From: Phyto melanocephala
Taxonomy: Eukaryota; Arthropoda; Insecta; Diptera; Rhinophoridae
Direction of reading: 5' to 3'
DNA: 64,000 bases
Assembly: GCA_941918925.1 (NCBI GenBank)
Contig: OW799237.1
Location: forward strand, 9,157,201-9,221,200
Shown: piece after piece, positions 44,321 through 57,206 of the stretch
Numbering within the stretch: position 1 is the stretch's first letter
Layout of the letters: each line of letters begins with the position of its first letter
Notes under the pieces: generated by a model
The model's database searches: none
Seen by the model: only the letters and a program-made list of their open reading frames with translations
What the model was told of the DNA's origin: nothing
Made by a program: the position numbers and the translations under genes

Positions 44321-47300
44321 CATATCTTAGTAGCTGATTGTTTATATTGCATGTAGGTGAATACTTACTTACATACATATGTACATATTTGTTGACGCAA
44401 TGGATAACACCTTATTGCTTAATTTTCATTTTTAAAAGTGTAGTGAATATAATATTCGTTTTTGTCTTAACGAATTTAAATATGTTTTATGTATGTTTTT
44501 ACATTTTATTTCAATATTACGTTGTAACCAGCAATGTTAAATGAGGTAATAAAATAAATGTTAAAGAACCACTAAATACCTACATACATACTTTCATACA
44601 AATTATATTTCTGTCTCTCTTTTATTCTTTATATTTTTACAAACACACATACATACTTTCATACCTTTAAGTTGCTCAAAGAAAAAACTAAATACAATAA
44701 TAAAAAAAAAACAAAAACATTTTTTTTCACATTTCGAGTGTTGCCAAGTGAAGCCTATTAAGAGATAAATTAATGATTTGTTTTCCTAATAAATTTTTTA
44801 TTAATTTGACGATTTTTTTTTATTAAACCAAAGTTATTTATATATGAAATTCCTATAAGTATAAATACAAAAACAAACAAAAAATTTGTATTTACATTTG
44901 TTGTTATATGTATATGCACCCTAAAAGTAATATGTAAAATATATTATCAAACATTAAGAATTAAATATGATATTTTTATGTATATTAGGGTTTTTCATTT
45001 GTAAATTTATTTTTAATTTAATTTACCTACCTAAAACATAATTATTAGGGTTATATAAAATATAAAGTTTAATGTAAAAAAAATTGGTTTGAGTTTTTGA
45101 TTTGGGTTAACTAATTTTTTCTTTTTCATTTCGTTTGGTATCAATTACTTAAGTCTAGCACAACTGCTATTGATAGTAATCATTTGCTCGAAAATTTAGG
45201 AAGATGCATATTTTGTTTGGTATTAAACAAAAACTGTGGATTAAGACTTGAGACCTTTTTGCCCATCCTCAAATAAATATGTATAATGAAGAAAACCAGA
45301 TACATTAAATTACAAAAACAAAAATATTAAACTTTATGAACTGCATACCTTTAAAAAAAACTTATAGGTATAACAAATGTGTTTCGTACTAAAAATTGAT
45401 GCTATAATGGTAAACAAATACGAAAATATTAAAAAGTTCGATGATGTCCTATATAACTATAACTGTTTTAATTGTTACTTTTACGATATAAAATTTTAAG
45501 GTAGAACGAGAGACGCTGAAGAAATTAAAACCGCTTTGAGTAACTTACAATGAATTTTCATAGAGTGTAAAGCATTTAATATACTCAAAAGCAAACTGTG
45601 TATTTTTATAAATGTACTTTATTTTGTTTGGCGTTAGTTTGGGAGAATTTTATCAAACGGATAAACAGTTATCCATTTCGCTTTAATATAAAATGAGCAG
45701 TAAGTTAAGGTAAGTAAAATAAGTTAAGGTAAAATTGTACCCAGCAAAATAACACATTACAAAATAATGAGTTGAAAGAACGAGAAAACAGTTCTTCACT
45801 ACTTACAATTTGGCATCTAAACCCGGCGATGTCATAGAAGGCAAGTACTTACCATCCTCTCTTACAAATAGGGACTTGAATAAGTACTTATAACGCTCGC
45901 TTATAAATAGCGACTCAAATAAGTATTTACTTTTTTAACAATAAATAACTTACTTTGTTAATGAAATGCTTTGCCGCTGTTGTCAAAATCATTCTTAGTA
46001 TACCCTAAGCGTCTTAAACTAAATGAAAATTATAAAAAGTTATGTATTTGAATGGCTTCTAACAAATTTTGCAATAAGAAATTGTATTGTGTGTATATCT
46101 AAGCAAATGTCTAAAATGTCTTGTATCACATTATAGATCAAGTCAGGTCATTACTAAAACACTTCTTGGTCAGATAGACGATATGTAATAGTCATTGAAA
46201 AGTATGTAGTTTAGTCAGAGCAAGTTGTTACCTACTTTTTGCAGGTTAATAATAATAAACTGTTTATTCGTCCGATAAAATCCTACCTTTTACTAACTAA
46301 TTGCTAAAAGTAATTATACGTGCTATTTGTTTGGTTAAAAAGTTACAAATGTAAACACAACGGCATCACTAGTTCATACCCTATAAACAACAGAGTTATC
46401 GACTACGAAAATAACGCGCTTTAAGTAAACTTATCAACTAACTTTAAGCTCACTACAAAGTAAGGCAGAAATTGCACAAATTTAAAGCAAACAAAAGAGT
46501 AATTTTTTATTTTACTTTGAGAAAAAGAGACTAAAGGTATTTTTGCTTGTTTGATTTTTGCAGTTTTTTTTTTTAAGTGAAGTGAGTGAAAAATAAATAC
46601 CTACTAAAGATGCATATGTACATTTATAAATGATTGTAAAAAGTAAAATAATTTAATGAATTATATTATTTTCCTACATATTTCTAGAATAAAATATTAA
46701 AACAATTAAGTTGGTTTAAAAGTCATCCAGAGTCGGACAATTGTCTACTGTGTAGGACATCACAATGTTAAAATAGTCCGTTAGCCTTATTGAAAATAAT
46801 CTACGCATCAACCCCCACTAATTACAAAAAAGAAAACTTAAAGTTAGCTGAGTAGCTTATAGGGTTCTTACCCGTTACATACAAACATACATATACAAAT
46901 GTTAAGTTATAATAGGGTACACATTCAACCGTTTAATAATGCTTTTACTGCAAGTAACCATTAAATTAAACAAAGTACCTAAGTAAATACTAAACTAAAA
47001 TTTAAGTAAATAAATAAACAAAATGTTAGCAGGTCACAAGCAATTAACATAAAATTAAATTATATTAAATTTTATGCATTCATACGGGAACTCAGTAATG
47101 CCAGATGTTATTTTAAATAACCCCTTAGTTTTACAAAAAATTCTCTATTTTCTACTCGCTATATATTACAGATTTTACACTTAATTTACAATATTTTTGC
47201 TTAAATAAATGTTTGTTTTATATTTTAGTAATAAGTTTAAAGAAATTACGATTAATGCATTTGAAATAAAATGTTGACAACTGTAGTCATATTTTGAATT

Positions 47301-48640
47301 TTAGTTGATAAAAAAAATTGACAATTGTACATAAATCAATCAAAAATTTTTAAAAAGAATGTTGCACAATTTAGAAACAAATTTTTGGTACAAAATTATT
47401 TTAATTCATTTTTTCAGAATTTTCTCGCTTCGAGAGTTTTGCGTCTCACTCACGGAGGCTCCGGGTAACTCGGTACATCTAACCGATTCCACGCAATTGA
47501 TCAAAACCGATTACGGTTAATCGGTCATTATAAAAAAATCTGTTTACCTGATTTTTTAATAAAAATTATTTCCTTTATTTTATAAAGAAACCTTTTCAAT
47601 CTGGCTTCGTATTACGTTTTTTTTTTTTTGTTCTTAAGCCATAAAGGCAAAAACACAAAACAAAAAATAAATAAAAACAAAATCGCAAATCGAATGAAAA
47701 CAAAAAATAGCTAAACAACAACAACAAAAACTTGTTTTATTTTTATACATGTTTTTCCATGTTAAATTTATGGAAATTATGCAAATTTATTTTTAACTCT
47801 GTTAACGGCACGAAAGGCAAGCTGACGGACAGAGCAAGTAGTTTAGAACGCAAGAACAAACATAAGTGAAAATAAATTTAAATTAACACGTTTTAATTAT
47901 ATTATTAATGTATAAAAATTAGGTGAAGTTGATAACGATAGCAACAATAATCAGAAAATCTCTTCGAAATTATTCAAAAACAAACATAGGGTTTCTGAAG
48001 AGAAATTTTTTTTGGGGTTTTTGTCGATAGATTAGGTGATTTTAAAACAATTGACGTCTTAGAGGTCAACATGGTTTTTTTTATTTGCGACATAAGAAGG
48101 TTTAGTTTTCGAGAAAAATTTCGTTTTTAAAAATGTCTTTAAAATATTAGCTGCCGTATTGATAAAAAAGTATTTTAGATAAAATATCTTATTTGACAGA
48201 TGTTGTACAAAATTTTTTTAAATAAGCCGTCAATAAACCTAAATAATTTTTAATGTAATTCTGAAGGGAGCATTGCACCACCCATAATGGTCTGGTTATA
48301 CCCATGCCACGCCCAAGCAACGTTGATCAAATCATTTGTTAAAAATTCAAACAAAATGTGTTCATTTTAATATGAAATATGAGAGTATATTTACTTCATA
48401 ATGGCCAATTATATTTAATTTCGAAGTAACACAAGATATGAAACTACAGCTAAAAAATATCGTCGATATATATCGTAATTTTCTGACGAAATGTCGAGAT
48501 TTCGATTTTTTTTTTTGCCAAAAATGCTTAGTAAGGGTTGGCATTTCACCATAATGAATAGACTAACGGACAACGCTTAAAAATCACTGAATTTTATTAT
48601 CAAAATTCGTGCTTTGTGAGAAATATTTCGTAAATTACTA
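44321..48640. other. intergenic, nothing recognised
   Basis: 4.3 kb of AT-rich DNA. 45836-45930 holds a short imperfect duplication around AAATAGYGACTYRAATAAGT, and 45700-45735 repeats TAAGTTAAGGTAAR. No gene, tRNA or element ends recognised. Confidence 0.45.
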
Positions 48641-48649
48641 CCATTTTAT

Positions 48650-49190
48650 CGTTTTCATGATCGAACCACCGAACAAGATGTTGTGAGCAAATTTCGCACC
48701 ACAAACATCCATAAATCCACAAACAGACATAAATCCACAAACTCGTATACGAAGAGTGCGTTCTGCTGTATCGATCAGTGTCAATCAAGATTGCGTTGTT
48801 GTTATTACCAATTTTCGTTATCCAAAATTAGGGATTGGACTTGGTTAACATGTGATGTTAACAAGATATTGCCCCACGGCAGCTATACTATAAACCCATT
48901 GAGAAGTGAGTTTGATGAGAAATTAGTTAAACCTTTTTAAGCAGTCCAGGATCATGCGATTGGACCTCACCAGCCTATTTTTATAAGGATACGTGAAGTG
49001 TCTCGTGTACAGGGTTAAGCTAGTCACAATACCAGCCCTGGAAGACAACATTACAACTGCATGGATGAGATATCGGCCAAATTTTGGGCTTATGGATGGA
49101 CAACATACGGGTAAAATTTACATTAAAAAACCTTACAAAGTAAAATACAGGCAATCATTTATCGCCTTTAATAAATCTGTGGCTTGGAGC
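48650..49190 (+). pseudogene. mariner-type transposase relic
   Basis: Plus-strand fragments include GYVKCLVYRVKLVTIPALED (reading through a stop before it), equivalent to 'LWGYVKSLVYxxKPxTIxALExNI' just after the third catalytic Asp, and upstream SRIMRLDLTSLFL for 'SCDLTPLDFFL'. The N-terminal part is not readable. Ends not found. Confidence 0.5.
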
Positions 49191-49430
49191 TAAAAGGGCC
49201 AATGTCAAAATATTTACTTTTAAGAAAATTGGAATTGAACTTTAACTTTTATAGGTGCTTTCATAGTGACATTGTCTAGCATTTTATTTATGAAGCTGTT
49301 CTGGGTTAAGTATGACTTTAGCTGTTTTACCATAATGAAATAGAGCAAGAAAACAAACCTAATGCAATGATGAATTAAAAAGAGCAAAAAAGTGACATTG
49401 GCCCTTTTAGCTTCAAGCCACAGAAATATT
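49173..49430. repeat. inverted-repeat element of about 255 bp
   Basis: CTGTGGCTTGGAGCTAAAAG then GGCCAATGTCA at the left returns at the right, reversed, as CTGTGGCTTGAAGCTAAAAG GGCCAATGTCA with one change over 31 bases. The interior is non-coding. The target duplication is unclear. Confidence 0.8.
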
Positions 49431-49992
49431 TCAATCACCTTTGCAAATTGTTTGGATTATTTTTTTAAATAAAAATTTTACATAGCAATTTTAACAACAA
49501 GCAACAATTTAACCATTTTGATTAACATCTGACACACAAATGTGCTCCAAGTGTCAGATGACAAAAGACGTTACCATTGTTAAAAAATCTTTTGGTGTCA
49601 ATTGAAAAAATTCGAATAAGTTTTTCCGTTGACGTACATATGTACAAAACAAAAAAATAACCTCATAAGAATAAATAATTTACCAGACTTCTAACAAATT
49701 ATGCAATACAATTTATAAATAAAAAGAGAAACAGCTTAATTGATTACTGTAATTTTATTATTTAGTTGGTCGGTCATATAGTACGCATACAGCTTTACAT
49801 ACTTATGCATGGTTATGTGTTAATATTAGGGATGCCAATCCCGATCCCGAATCCTGGAATTTATTTAAAAAATCCCGGGAAATCCCAATATGTATTACTA
49901 AAAAACGAAAAAATTATTGCACCCAAGCAGCAACTGTCTTTATAACATGGAATCCATCTGTTAATTATTGATATTTTTTTACAATGCTTTTA

Positions 49993-50130
49993 GTAGTGCA
50001 ACTGAAAATGAAGCATCTTCATCAGATGATGATAATAAAGAAATTATGACTTCATTAAGTTTTGAGTTATTGAAACAAATAGCGATCTCACTGATAAATT
50101 TCACATTAAACTACTTATTGAAAAAGTCAT
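49993..50130 (+). pseudogene. hAT transposase remnant (presumed)
   Basis: About 45 codons open, SSATENEASSSDDDNKEIMT then SLSFELLKQIAISLINF, ending in TAA. An acidic Ser/Asp-rich linker followed by a helix fits hAT transposases, but no diagnostic motif is present; the assignment follows from the surrounding hAT ends. Confidence 0.35.
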
Positions 50131-50259
50131 AAAAACTTTGTTTCGAAATTGTTGACGAAGATCTCCAAGGGCATACAAAATCTACAACTAGTAATAACCG
50201 TGTCTATAAATTATCCTATGGTTGTAAAATTATAATTTTTGTTGTAAAAACAAGCGAAA

Positions 50260-50573
50260 AAACCGAGGCAGTCGTGTATATTTGCTCATATCTCAGAAAG
50301 TTATGGGGCGATTACGCTGATTTCCAATACCGATCTGCTGACGAATATTTCTGATATTTTGTTATCTTACACGAGTCTTGGCGATGTCGGAGGGCTTAAA
50401 AAAAAGATGATTTCAACATTCACACAGACAGACGGGTAATCCTTAATCAACTCCTCCATTCATATGCTATTAGAAAGTATATACTATATTTGGTCGGAAA
50501 TGAATATTGTAGAAGTTTCATACGGAATGACAAACCTATATATACCCTATTACGCTGTCTTGTGAAGAGTATA
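50260..50573 (-). mobile_element. DINE-1-like element, 5' part
   Basis: In reverse orientation, the 5' end is TATACTCTTCACAAGACAGC..AGGGTATATATAGG with CATTCCGTATGAAACTTCTA; it extends to CTCATATCTCAGAAAGTTAT and GGCAGTCGTGT. The 3' hairpin is missing. Confidence 0.65.
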
Positions 50574-50878
50574 AAAAATTCAATATAGCGATCGACATGT
50601 GTTCTACAAATACTTACAATATGAAAAGTTACAATATGCATACAAAAAAATGTATAACTTTTTATTTGTGGGGGCAAAAGAGTAGTATAACTGCAGTTAG
50701 GCATATAACTACTTACGGCCTTATTCATAAGAAAAAGTTGGCATAAAATTTATTCATAACACACATGCCAAACTCTGGCTAACGATTTGCTAAACTCCCG
50801 TTAACGAGCTGCCAAACGTTTGCCAACTTATGAAAAACAGAATACTATGCACATTTTTCAGATTTTGTTTGCCTTTTT

Positions 50879-51708
50879 AAGGCCATGACTGACTATCCTA
50901 CAAAGTCGTGCGATTATGTCAAATAAAAATCTAATAGGTTTCTGTCCTACATGAGAAAATCGCAACAAAATGTGTGATTGACTGCCACACTGGCATACTT
51001 GCTTACAAAAAGCCACTCTGATCGCACAGAAACTACTATTTTATGAAAATTTCAAAAAGCTTATCAAATCGGACACATCTGTCAATAAATCTGTCACACA
51101 TGTGCACTTTTTGTCCACACTATCACACATTCTGAACACACATACAATTTTTGACTTATCGAACGACTAATACCCTGTTCAGACAGATATTTTTAATTGT
51201 TTCAATTTAGTGTTGATTGAGCAATTAAAATAAGTGTTCAGACATACTCAATTTATCTTACTCCATTAGCATTTGATAGCTGTAAAATACGATGTATTTA
51301 TACCAAATCAAATAATGCCTTCTTTTTAGTGTTTTTCCTGTTGATAAAATATATTTACATTTATATTCATACATATATATACTTATATGTATGTATTTGA
51401 ATTTATTCAAACATTTTTTTTAAATTTTCTTCAAAAATTTTTCATTTTCTTAATTTTTATTTTTTGTATATTTGTTTGACATTAGAAATGCCACCTATAG
51501 AATTTTCTTCTCACTGAACATACTTCTCAAAAGTTGTATTTCGAGTTTTAGACAATTAGTGAAACAATTAAGTATATATTGCTCAATTTAAAAATAATTT
51601 TTAGTATGGTAAATTGAGCTCAATAAGGCCTTTAATTGCGATATTATAAATTGACAATTAAGGCGCCTGTGTGAACATAGTATAAATCTGATAGTCAGTC
51701 ATGGCCTT
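50879..51708. mobile_element. TIR element (AAGGCCATGACTGACTATC), nested
   Basis: A perfect 19-bp inverted repeat AAGGCCATGACTGACTATC bounds 830 bp. Non-coding inside. A second pair of inverted ends (about 51172-51684, CTGTTCAGACAG near the left and, reversed, ATGTTCACACAGG at the right, both followed by TTAATTGT) suggests an insertion within it. No clear target duplication, so the superfamily is open. Confidence 0.65.
51172..51684. mobile_element. MITE-like inner element
   Basis: TACCCTGTTCAGACAG.. at the left and, reversed, TACTATGTTCACACAGG.. at the right are similar, each followed within 20 bp by TTAATTG and CAATTTA. Limits are approximate. Confidence 0.45.
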
Positions 51709-51724
51709 TATTATATATTATTAA

Positions 51725-52453
51725 TCTATACAAATAAAAATCAATGCCACTTTTCGTTGTAATTTTATAACTCAAGAACGGGCTCACCCATCCGAACCAA
51801 ATGTTTGGGCTTTGTTTGGACTATTTAGTAGATGGTTTATGTGAAGTTTGCATAAAATCCGTCGAGAGGTTAACGGGTAAAATCGGTAACTCAATATCTC
51901 CGGGCTCAAAAAAGATATAACAAAAATTCAGAAAGGACCAAAGTGACTGTTAAAAATAACTGGATAGGTGTCTGGTACTTTTTGAAATTTTGAGTTTTAA
52001 AGGGATAAAACGGGTAAAAACTGATTTTTGGTACTTTTTTGAACAGCATTTACCTTTGAGAGGGATAGCAATAGGAAAAAAGTAAAAACGTAGTTTTACT
52101 CTCCTTAAAACAATCTATAATGAATTTTTGTACTTTTTCAAAATTTTGGAATTTAGGGGAAAAGGGCTAAAGACGCGTAAAATCGGTAATATTGTATCTT
52201 CGGACCTAATGCATGTAGCACAAAAATTCAAAAAGATCCTAAAAGGCTTCCAGAGTCGGTACCCCCAGCGGTTTGTTTATTCACGCTTACAATGGAAAAA
52301 CAAAAAATTTTGTTTATCCAAATGTTTTAGATTAAGTTTGAAAATAGCTAGCAATTAATAAAATACATATTTTTTAATAAATAAATTTGATGTTCTAATT
52401 AAATTTTTTTATTATTTCACTTGATACGTAGCGTAGCACGACCGGGCGGCTAG
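51725..52453 (+). mobile_element. non-autonomous Helitron
   Basis: Starts TCTATACAAATAAAAATCAA directly after A and ends GCACGACCGGGCGGCTAG directly before T, the A|TC...CTAG|T pattern. AAGAACGGGCTCACCCATCC lies near the 5' end. Repeated GGGTAAAATCGGTAA-type segments and 'GGTACTTTTT' blocks fill the middle. No helicase or Rep sequence. Confidence 0.8.
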
Positions 52454-52667
52454 TTATGTATGTATATGAATTACTTTACTGAAATTCTATGAATTTTTTG
52501 AAATTTTTTTTTTTTTAATACATTTTTAATTATGTATTTCAATAAATTGTATTCTTAATGCATGCACATAGATAATAAATCCGAAAAAAATCACGGTATA
52601 CTGGGATTTAAAATTTTAAATCCCGGGATTCGCAAAATCAGTTTCGTTTAGCATCCCTAGTTAATAT

Positions 52668-52744
52668 GTATGTATGTATGTATGTATGTATGTGCGTACG
52701 TATGTATTTCACAAAACTACATACATAGGTAGGTAGGTAGGTAC
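52668..52744. repeat. (TATG)n and (TAGG)n microsatellites
   Basis: TATG units (52667-52700) followed after a short gap by four TAGG units (52728-52744). Confidence 0.85.
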
Positions 52745-54000
52745 CTTTTTTAAAAATACTTCTTTTGTAGGTATGTAAGTAGATTTTGTTTTTGCGTAGT
52801 TATTAACGGTTAGCAACATTGCTAGTTAAGCTCTGTTTAGATATTTCAATAAAGAATTAATGAAATTCTCTCCGTGCATAAGAAAATGAGTAAAAATTTA
52901 TTGTATAATTTTTTGTTTTGTTTTTGAGTTCACACTATTGGAGTGAAGTATAATCAAAGTAAAATGAATAAAAAAAATCTTAGATTAAGCAGCTGATTAA
53001 TACAGCATATCATAACCGCACAATTTTCAAACGTTAAACATAATAAAAAAATATCTACTTTTAAATTAAATATGAATCAACAAAAACAAAAAAGCTTGGC
53101 GTTTATTTTTTCTTCTCTTTTTTGTAGATGCCTATTATTTAAAATGAATTTTATTTAGGTACCAAAACATACAACTATACTTACGTCTCTATTATTCATC
53201 AATTTGTTTGGACAACGAACAATTTTTTGTAAGCACATGGAATTATCTTGTGTGGACCAATATTTTTGATGTTTCATTCTTATTCAAACAGCGTTGTAAG
53301 AACTTATCAAAAAATTTTTAACAGTTTTGTTGGTCTTTGGTTCTTGTGCAAACAAATCGGTGGCTAATTGAGGACCGACAAATAATACGCATTTTGTTCA
53401 ACAATTATATATATAATATAGTACACACATACTTACATATATTGTTTAAGCTAGAAAATGCGCATCTTTTTTTTTTTGGAAACTGTATAACAATGAAAAC
53501 GCATTCATTGTCTTGTGCCTACACTGTGTTATTAAATTTAAAGAAGGGAGCAGCTGTAATTTGTTTGTAGTACACTAATGGCGCCAAATTTAAATTTTGT
53601 AGAAACTTGTAATTTTTTCTAACATAAATAATTTTTAAAATTTATTTGAAAATAAATGGTATAATAAATAAAAGAAAATATGGGTACTAAACATTTTTTT
53701 TGTGTTAAACATATAAAATTAATAATTAAAAAATTATAGCTAATAAAACCAAATTATTTAAAATTTGTTTTTTTTAATACAAAATACCTTGAACATTTAA
53801 AGATATTTAAATTGCTTAAAGAAATTTAAGAATTTGCTGCTCTGTGAGCCAGAAAGTACAGCGAACTAATTGTTTTAAAAATTCATGCAACTCATCATTT
53901 CAGTATTATAAATGATATTCAAAACTATCCAAAAACATATGGGCTTTAGTTGCGTTTCAAAATTTTCTTGCTGCAAATATTTTGTTGATTGTAAACTTTG
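52745..54000. other. intergenic, nothing recognised
   Basis: AT-rich DNA; short open frames without family resemblance. Confidence 0.5.
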
Positions 54001-54277
54001 CAGTGAAGAAAGCCGAGGCAAAATTTTCGGCGGCTGAGCAGTTTTTAAGCGGCGGCGGATCAAAATTTCAATGTCACGTCAATAAAAAATTCTAACCGTA
54101 AAATATTACTAAATTTTGTATCTGGTTCGAGAAAAATTTCTTCTTGAGACGACTGAAGTTGATCAAAACGGCGGCTTTCTTGAGCCGTTTTAAGCCGACA
54201 AAAACGGCGGCGGCGTGAACCTTAAAAAAACCCGGCGGCAGCGCGCCGTCTGCTCTGCCGGTCGACTTGTTTAACTG
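54001..54277. mobile_element. hAT-like MITE with CGG-rich body
   Basis: Ends CAGTGAAGAAAGCCGAGG and, reversed, CAGTTAAACAAGTCGACCGG. CGGCGGCTGAGCAG, AAGCGGCGGCGGATC and ACGGCGGCGGCGTGAA clusters identify the same family as 27873-28723. I could not find an exact 8-bp duplication here. Confidence 0.65.
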
Positions 54278-54301
54278 TTGCAAAGCAATTCCGCTTAGTT
54301 A

Positions 54302-54950
54302 CACCCCTTTCACACTAGGCAAGTCACTTGCGCAAGTCTTGTGCTTATAAGACAAAAGGGGTAAGGTCGGGTTAAGAGGAAGAAATTTGCTCATATTTGA
54401 GTACACACTTGCCTGTACTCGGCAAGTACGAGCAAGTTTTTGTTGAGAAACCAACAAAAAAGAAATAAAAACAAACAAGAGTGCTATATTCGGCCATGCC
54501 GAATCTTATATACACTTCACAACGTGTAGTCATGCAACAACAATTGTTTATATCACCATTTATCTCATATGAAATACGTACATACATATAAAAACATCCC
54601 ATTGTAATATTATAAATTTAGTTTACTTATGTGTCTAAAGAAAATAAATTAAAAGAAAAATTATATATAAAACAATAAAAATTTTAATAATAATTAAAAT
54701 AAAAATTTTTTGTCTCACTCTAACAAGTATACCACGTTTGTATGTATGTGTAGATAATTGATAATTGTAGAAATTTCAAACGAAATGACAAACCTATATA
54801 TACCCTTTTTCACTGTGTGAAGAGTATAATAAGTAAAAGAGAACGAAACTTGGGCAAGTCAATTGCTGAGTCTGAATACATTGCTGAAGGAAAATAAAAG
54901 AAAATAAAAAACTAACATGCGCAAGTGACTTGCCTAGTGAGAAAGGGGTC
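54302..54950. mobile_element. TIR element with TTA flanks (possible PIF/Harbinger type)
   Basis: Ends CACCCCTTTCACACTAGGCA and, reversed, GACCCCTTTCTCACTAGGCA, continuing into AGTCACTTGCGCA with only the changes shown. TTA lies outside on both sides, as for PIF/Harbinger insertions. A DINE-like copy (54474-54828) is inserted in the middle. Confidence 0.7.
54474..54828 (-). mobile_element. short DINE-1-like element nested in the TTA-flanked element
   Basis: Reverse-oriented 3' end AACAAGAGTGCTATATTCGG with hairpin ATTCGGCcatGCCGAAT, the ATTTATCTCATATGAAATAC segment, and the 5' end CACTGTGTGAAGAGTATA. Confidence 0.75.
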
Positions 54951-54953
54951 TTA

Positions 54954-57206
54954 ATTATTTCGGTTTGCTTTATAAAAATTGTATGGGAACGAGAATTTTA
55001 GGCAGCTAAAAAACGTTTGTCGCTTGTTAGCTGAGAAGAAAATTTCCTATTTTAAAAATATGAAAATTTTTCAAAAAGGATTTAATTGTCGTAAAATAAA
55101 AAAATAAAAATTTAGAAAAAATTTATTTTTAACATTTGTTAAAAGTGAATAAAGTTTTTTTTAAGAATAATACCTATATAGTATTTTTTTTTAATCCTTT
55201 AGAAAAAGCATTTGCTATTTTTACTTAAAAAATATTCTCTGCATTTACCAAGCTCTTCAATATATAAAGAAATCATTTTTTTTTTGTTTTTCTTAAAAAA
55301 GAGCAAAAAACTTTTACTTAAAATTCTCTTAACTAAACTTTTTTCTTATCATGTTAAGTTGTTGCTTGCTTATGTTGTCATTTCGACCAGAATTCTAGCC
55401 ACATGGCAAGCCTGCTTATTGTGAATAGAATTAGAAAAAAAGGAAGAAAAATAAAAACAAAATATACGAAGTAAAAAACAAATGATTTATAAACTTTACA
55501 TAAACGTGACAACTATATAATGACTTACCATTCATTCGCAGTATGGTCGACTCATTTCCGCTTAAGCGAAATCAACACAAAACTTTACTTGACTTTTTTA
55601 TTTAACCCTACATCACAATTATTGTTCAATTCACACACACTATACGATTTAGATGGTTGGAAAAAAGTTGCAAAAAAAAAAATACTTAAGTAAAAAAAAT
55701 TAAATTTTCTTCAATTTAACACTTTTCAAGCAATTTTTCCTAGCAATAAATTTTAATCAATTTTTTATTAAATTTCTAATTAATGAAATTTTTCAACAGT
55801 TTACTTTTTTCACATAAGTGGCAGAAAGTTTCCTCTTTCGTGTGCGCCTTTTTCATAACAGACAAACTGTTCAACAACAAAACACTATGAGATCCAAAAG
55901 TAAACTGAAAAGAAACCTCCCGACTCCGCAATATGATAATTTTTCTTTTTACTTTTTCATAAACACTGTTCATACAACAATAGCAGTCTTTATTTAACAC
56001 TGGCACTACTGATTGTGTGAGAGTGAGATGTTTGTAGTTACCTTTAAATTATTTGTAATCGTTTACGAGGTGGTGTCATAGTCTTAATGAATTATTCTTA
56101 TTAGTGGTCGAACTATCAAACTGTATATATAAAAAATAGTTATCTCTACACTGACACGCTTGAAATGTCACACTCAATGTGTAATAAATGGCAACAGAAA
56201 AATCATTTATTTTCTTAAGATTACCTTGAAAATAATTATGCCATGTTCTTATTTTGTGATAATTTCTTATAGGGGCTGCCAGATTTGTTTCCTTATCTAA
56301 AACTAGATGGCATATAAAAATACCTAAAAACACTGAAAAAGTATACAAATTTAAAATTTGTAGATTTCATAAGATTACTTCATTTCAGTTATTTGTATGA
56401 GAACTAAATGCTCTTTTTTATTGTAAAAAACAAGGAGAGCAATCACTGAAATATATGGAAAAAATAAATAAATAAATTTCACTTAGCAGAGAATAAAAAA
56501 GTATTAAATTTAAGAATTAAAAAAACTTTAAACTCTTGTGTTCCAATATAATTTTAAATTATTATAACTTCTAATAATTGCAACAAAGGTTTTAATTTAT
56601 TTTGGGTATTAGTACCTACATATTTACAATATAATACTAAAAAAACTAAAGTAATGCCACACCATCATAAAATACTTATTTTATAGATGTCTTAATTGAA
56701 AAAAGTAAGCTAATAAATTAAATAACATGTTATTCAAGACAACCAGTTAAAATGGGATCAAAAAATAAATGCAAATTTCATACCTATATCCTTAGATGTA
56801 AGTACAAACTTTTTGTTGAACACTCTACTGAAATATTTCGTAAAAACTTTTTTTGTTTATAAAAAATATGAACAAATTGATGGTGTTCCAAAAGAAAATA
56901 TTCTAAAAATTCTCAATTAAAAAAATTTTATAAAAAAAATGCGTTAAAAACAAATTTTCTTAATATCAATAATTTATTATTTCCATTAAATTTTTGCTAT
57001 AGATTTTGTATAATAATTTTAAATTTGTTTTCATAAAATACATGCTAAATGTTAATGTTTAAATTTAGTTTTACTTAATTTTCTGTGTTTTGTTTGTACA
57101 ACCACAATCACTTGGTGTTGATTAGCTTACTAACAATATCGTCTAGGTAGGTATATTACAAAAAAAAAACATAATTCGTTGCTCCTTTCCTTTAGAGAAT
57201 AACAAA
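54954..57206. other. intergenic upstream of ave 3' end, nothing recognised
   Basis: AT-rich DNA. 55560-56060 is slightly less AT-rich and could hold a non-coding first exon (for example of the gene at 1-1103), but no splice donor can be argued. Confidence 0.4.

Larger units (their letters stand above)
49827..52659. mobile_element. hAT element (TAGGGATGC ends) with several nested insertions
   Basis: Ends TAGGGATGCCAATCCCGATC and, reversed, TAGGGATGCTAAACGAAACT; flanks GTTAATAT identical on both sides (49819-49826 and 52660-52667). ATCCCGGGA-type motifs occur near both ends. A plus-strand coding remnant lies at 49993-50130. Insertions inside: a DINE-like copy (50260-50573), a TIR element (50879-51708) and a Helitron (51725-52453). 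Confidence 0.85.

Noticed and set aside
47400..47560. GC-richer stretch with CCGATTACGGTTAATCGG as a possible regulatory hairpin
   Set aside because: The inverted motif is short (about 7 bp arms) and could be chance; no gene context supports it.
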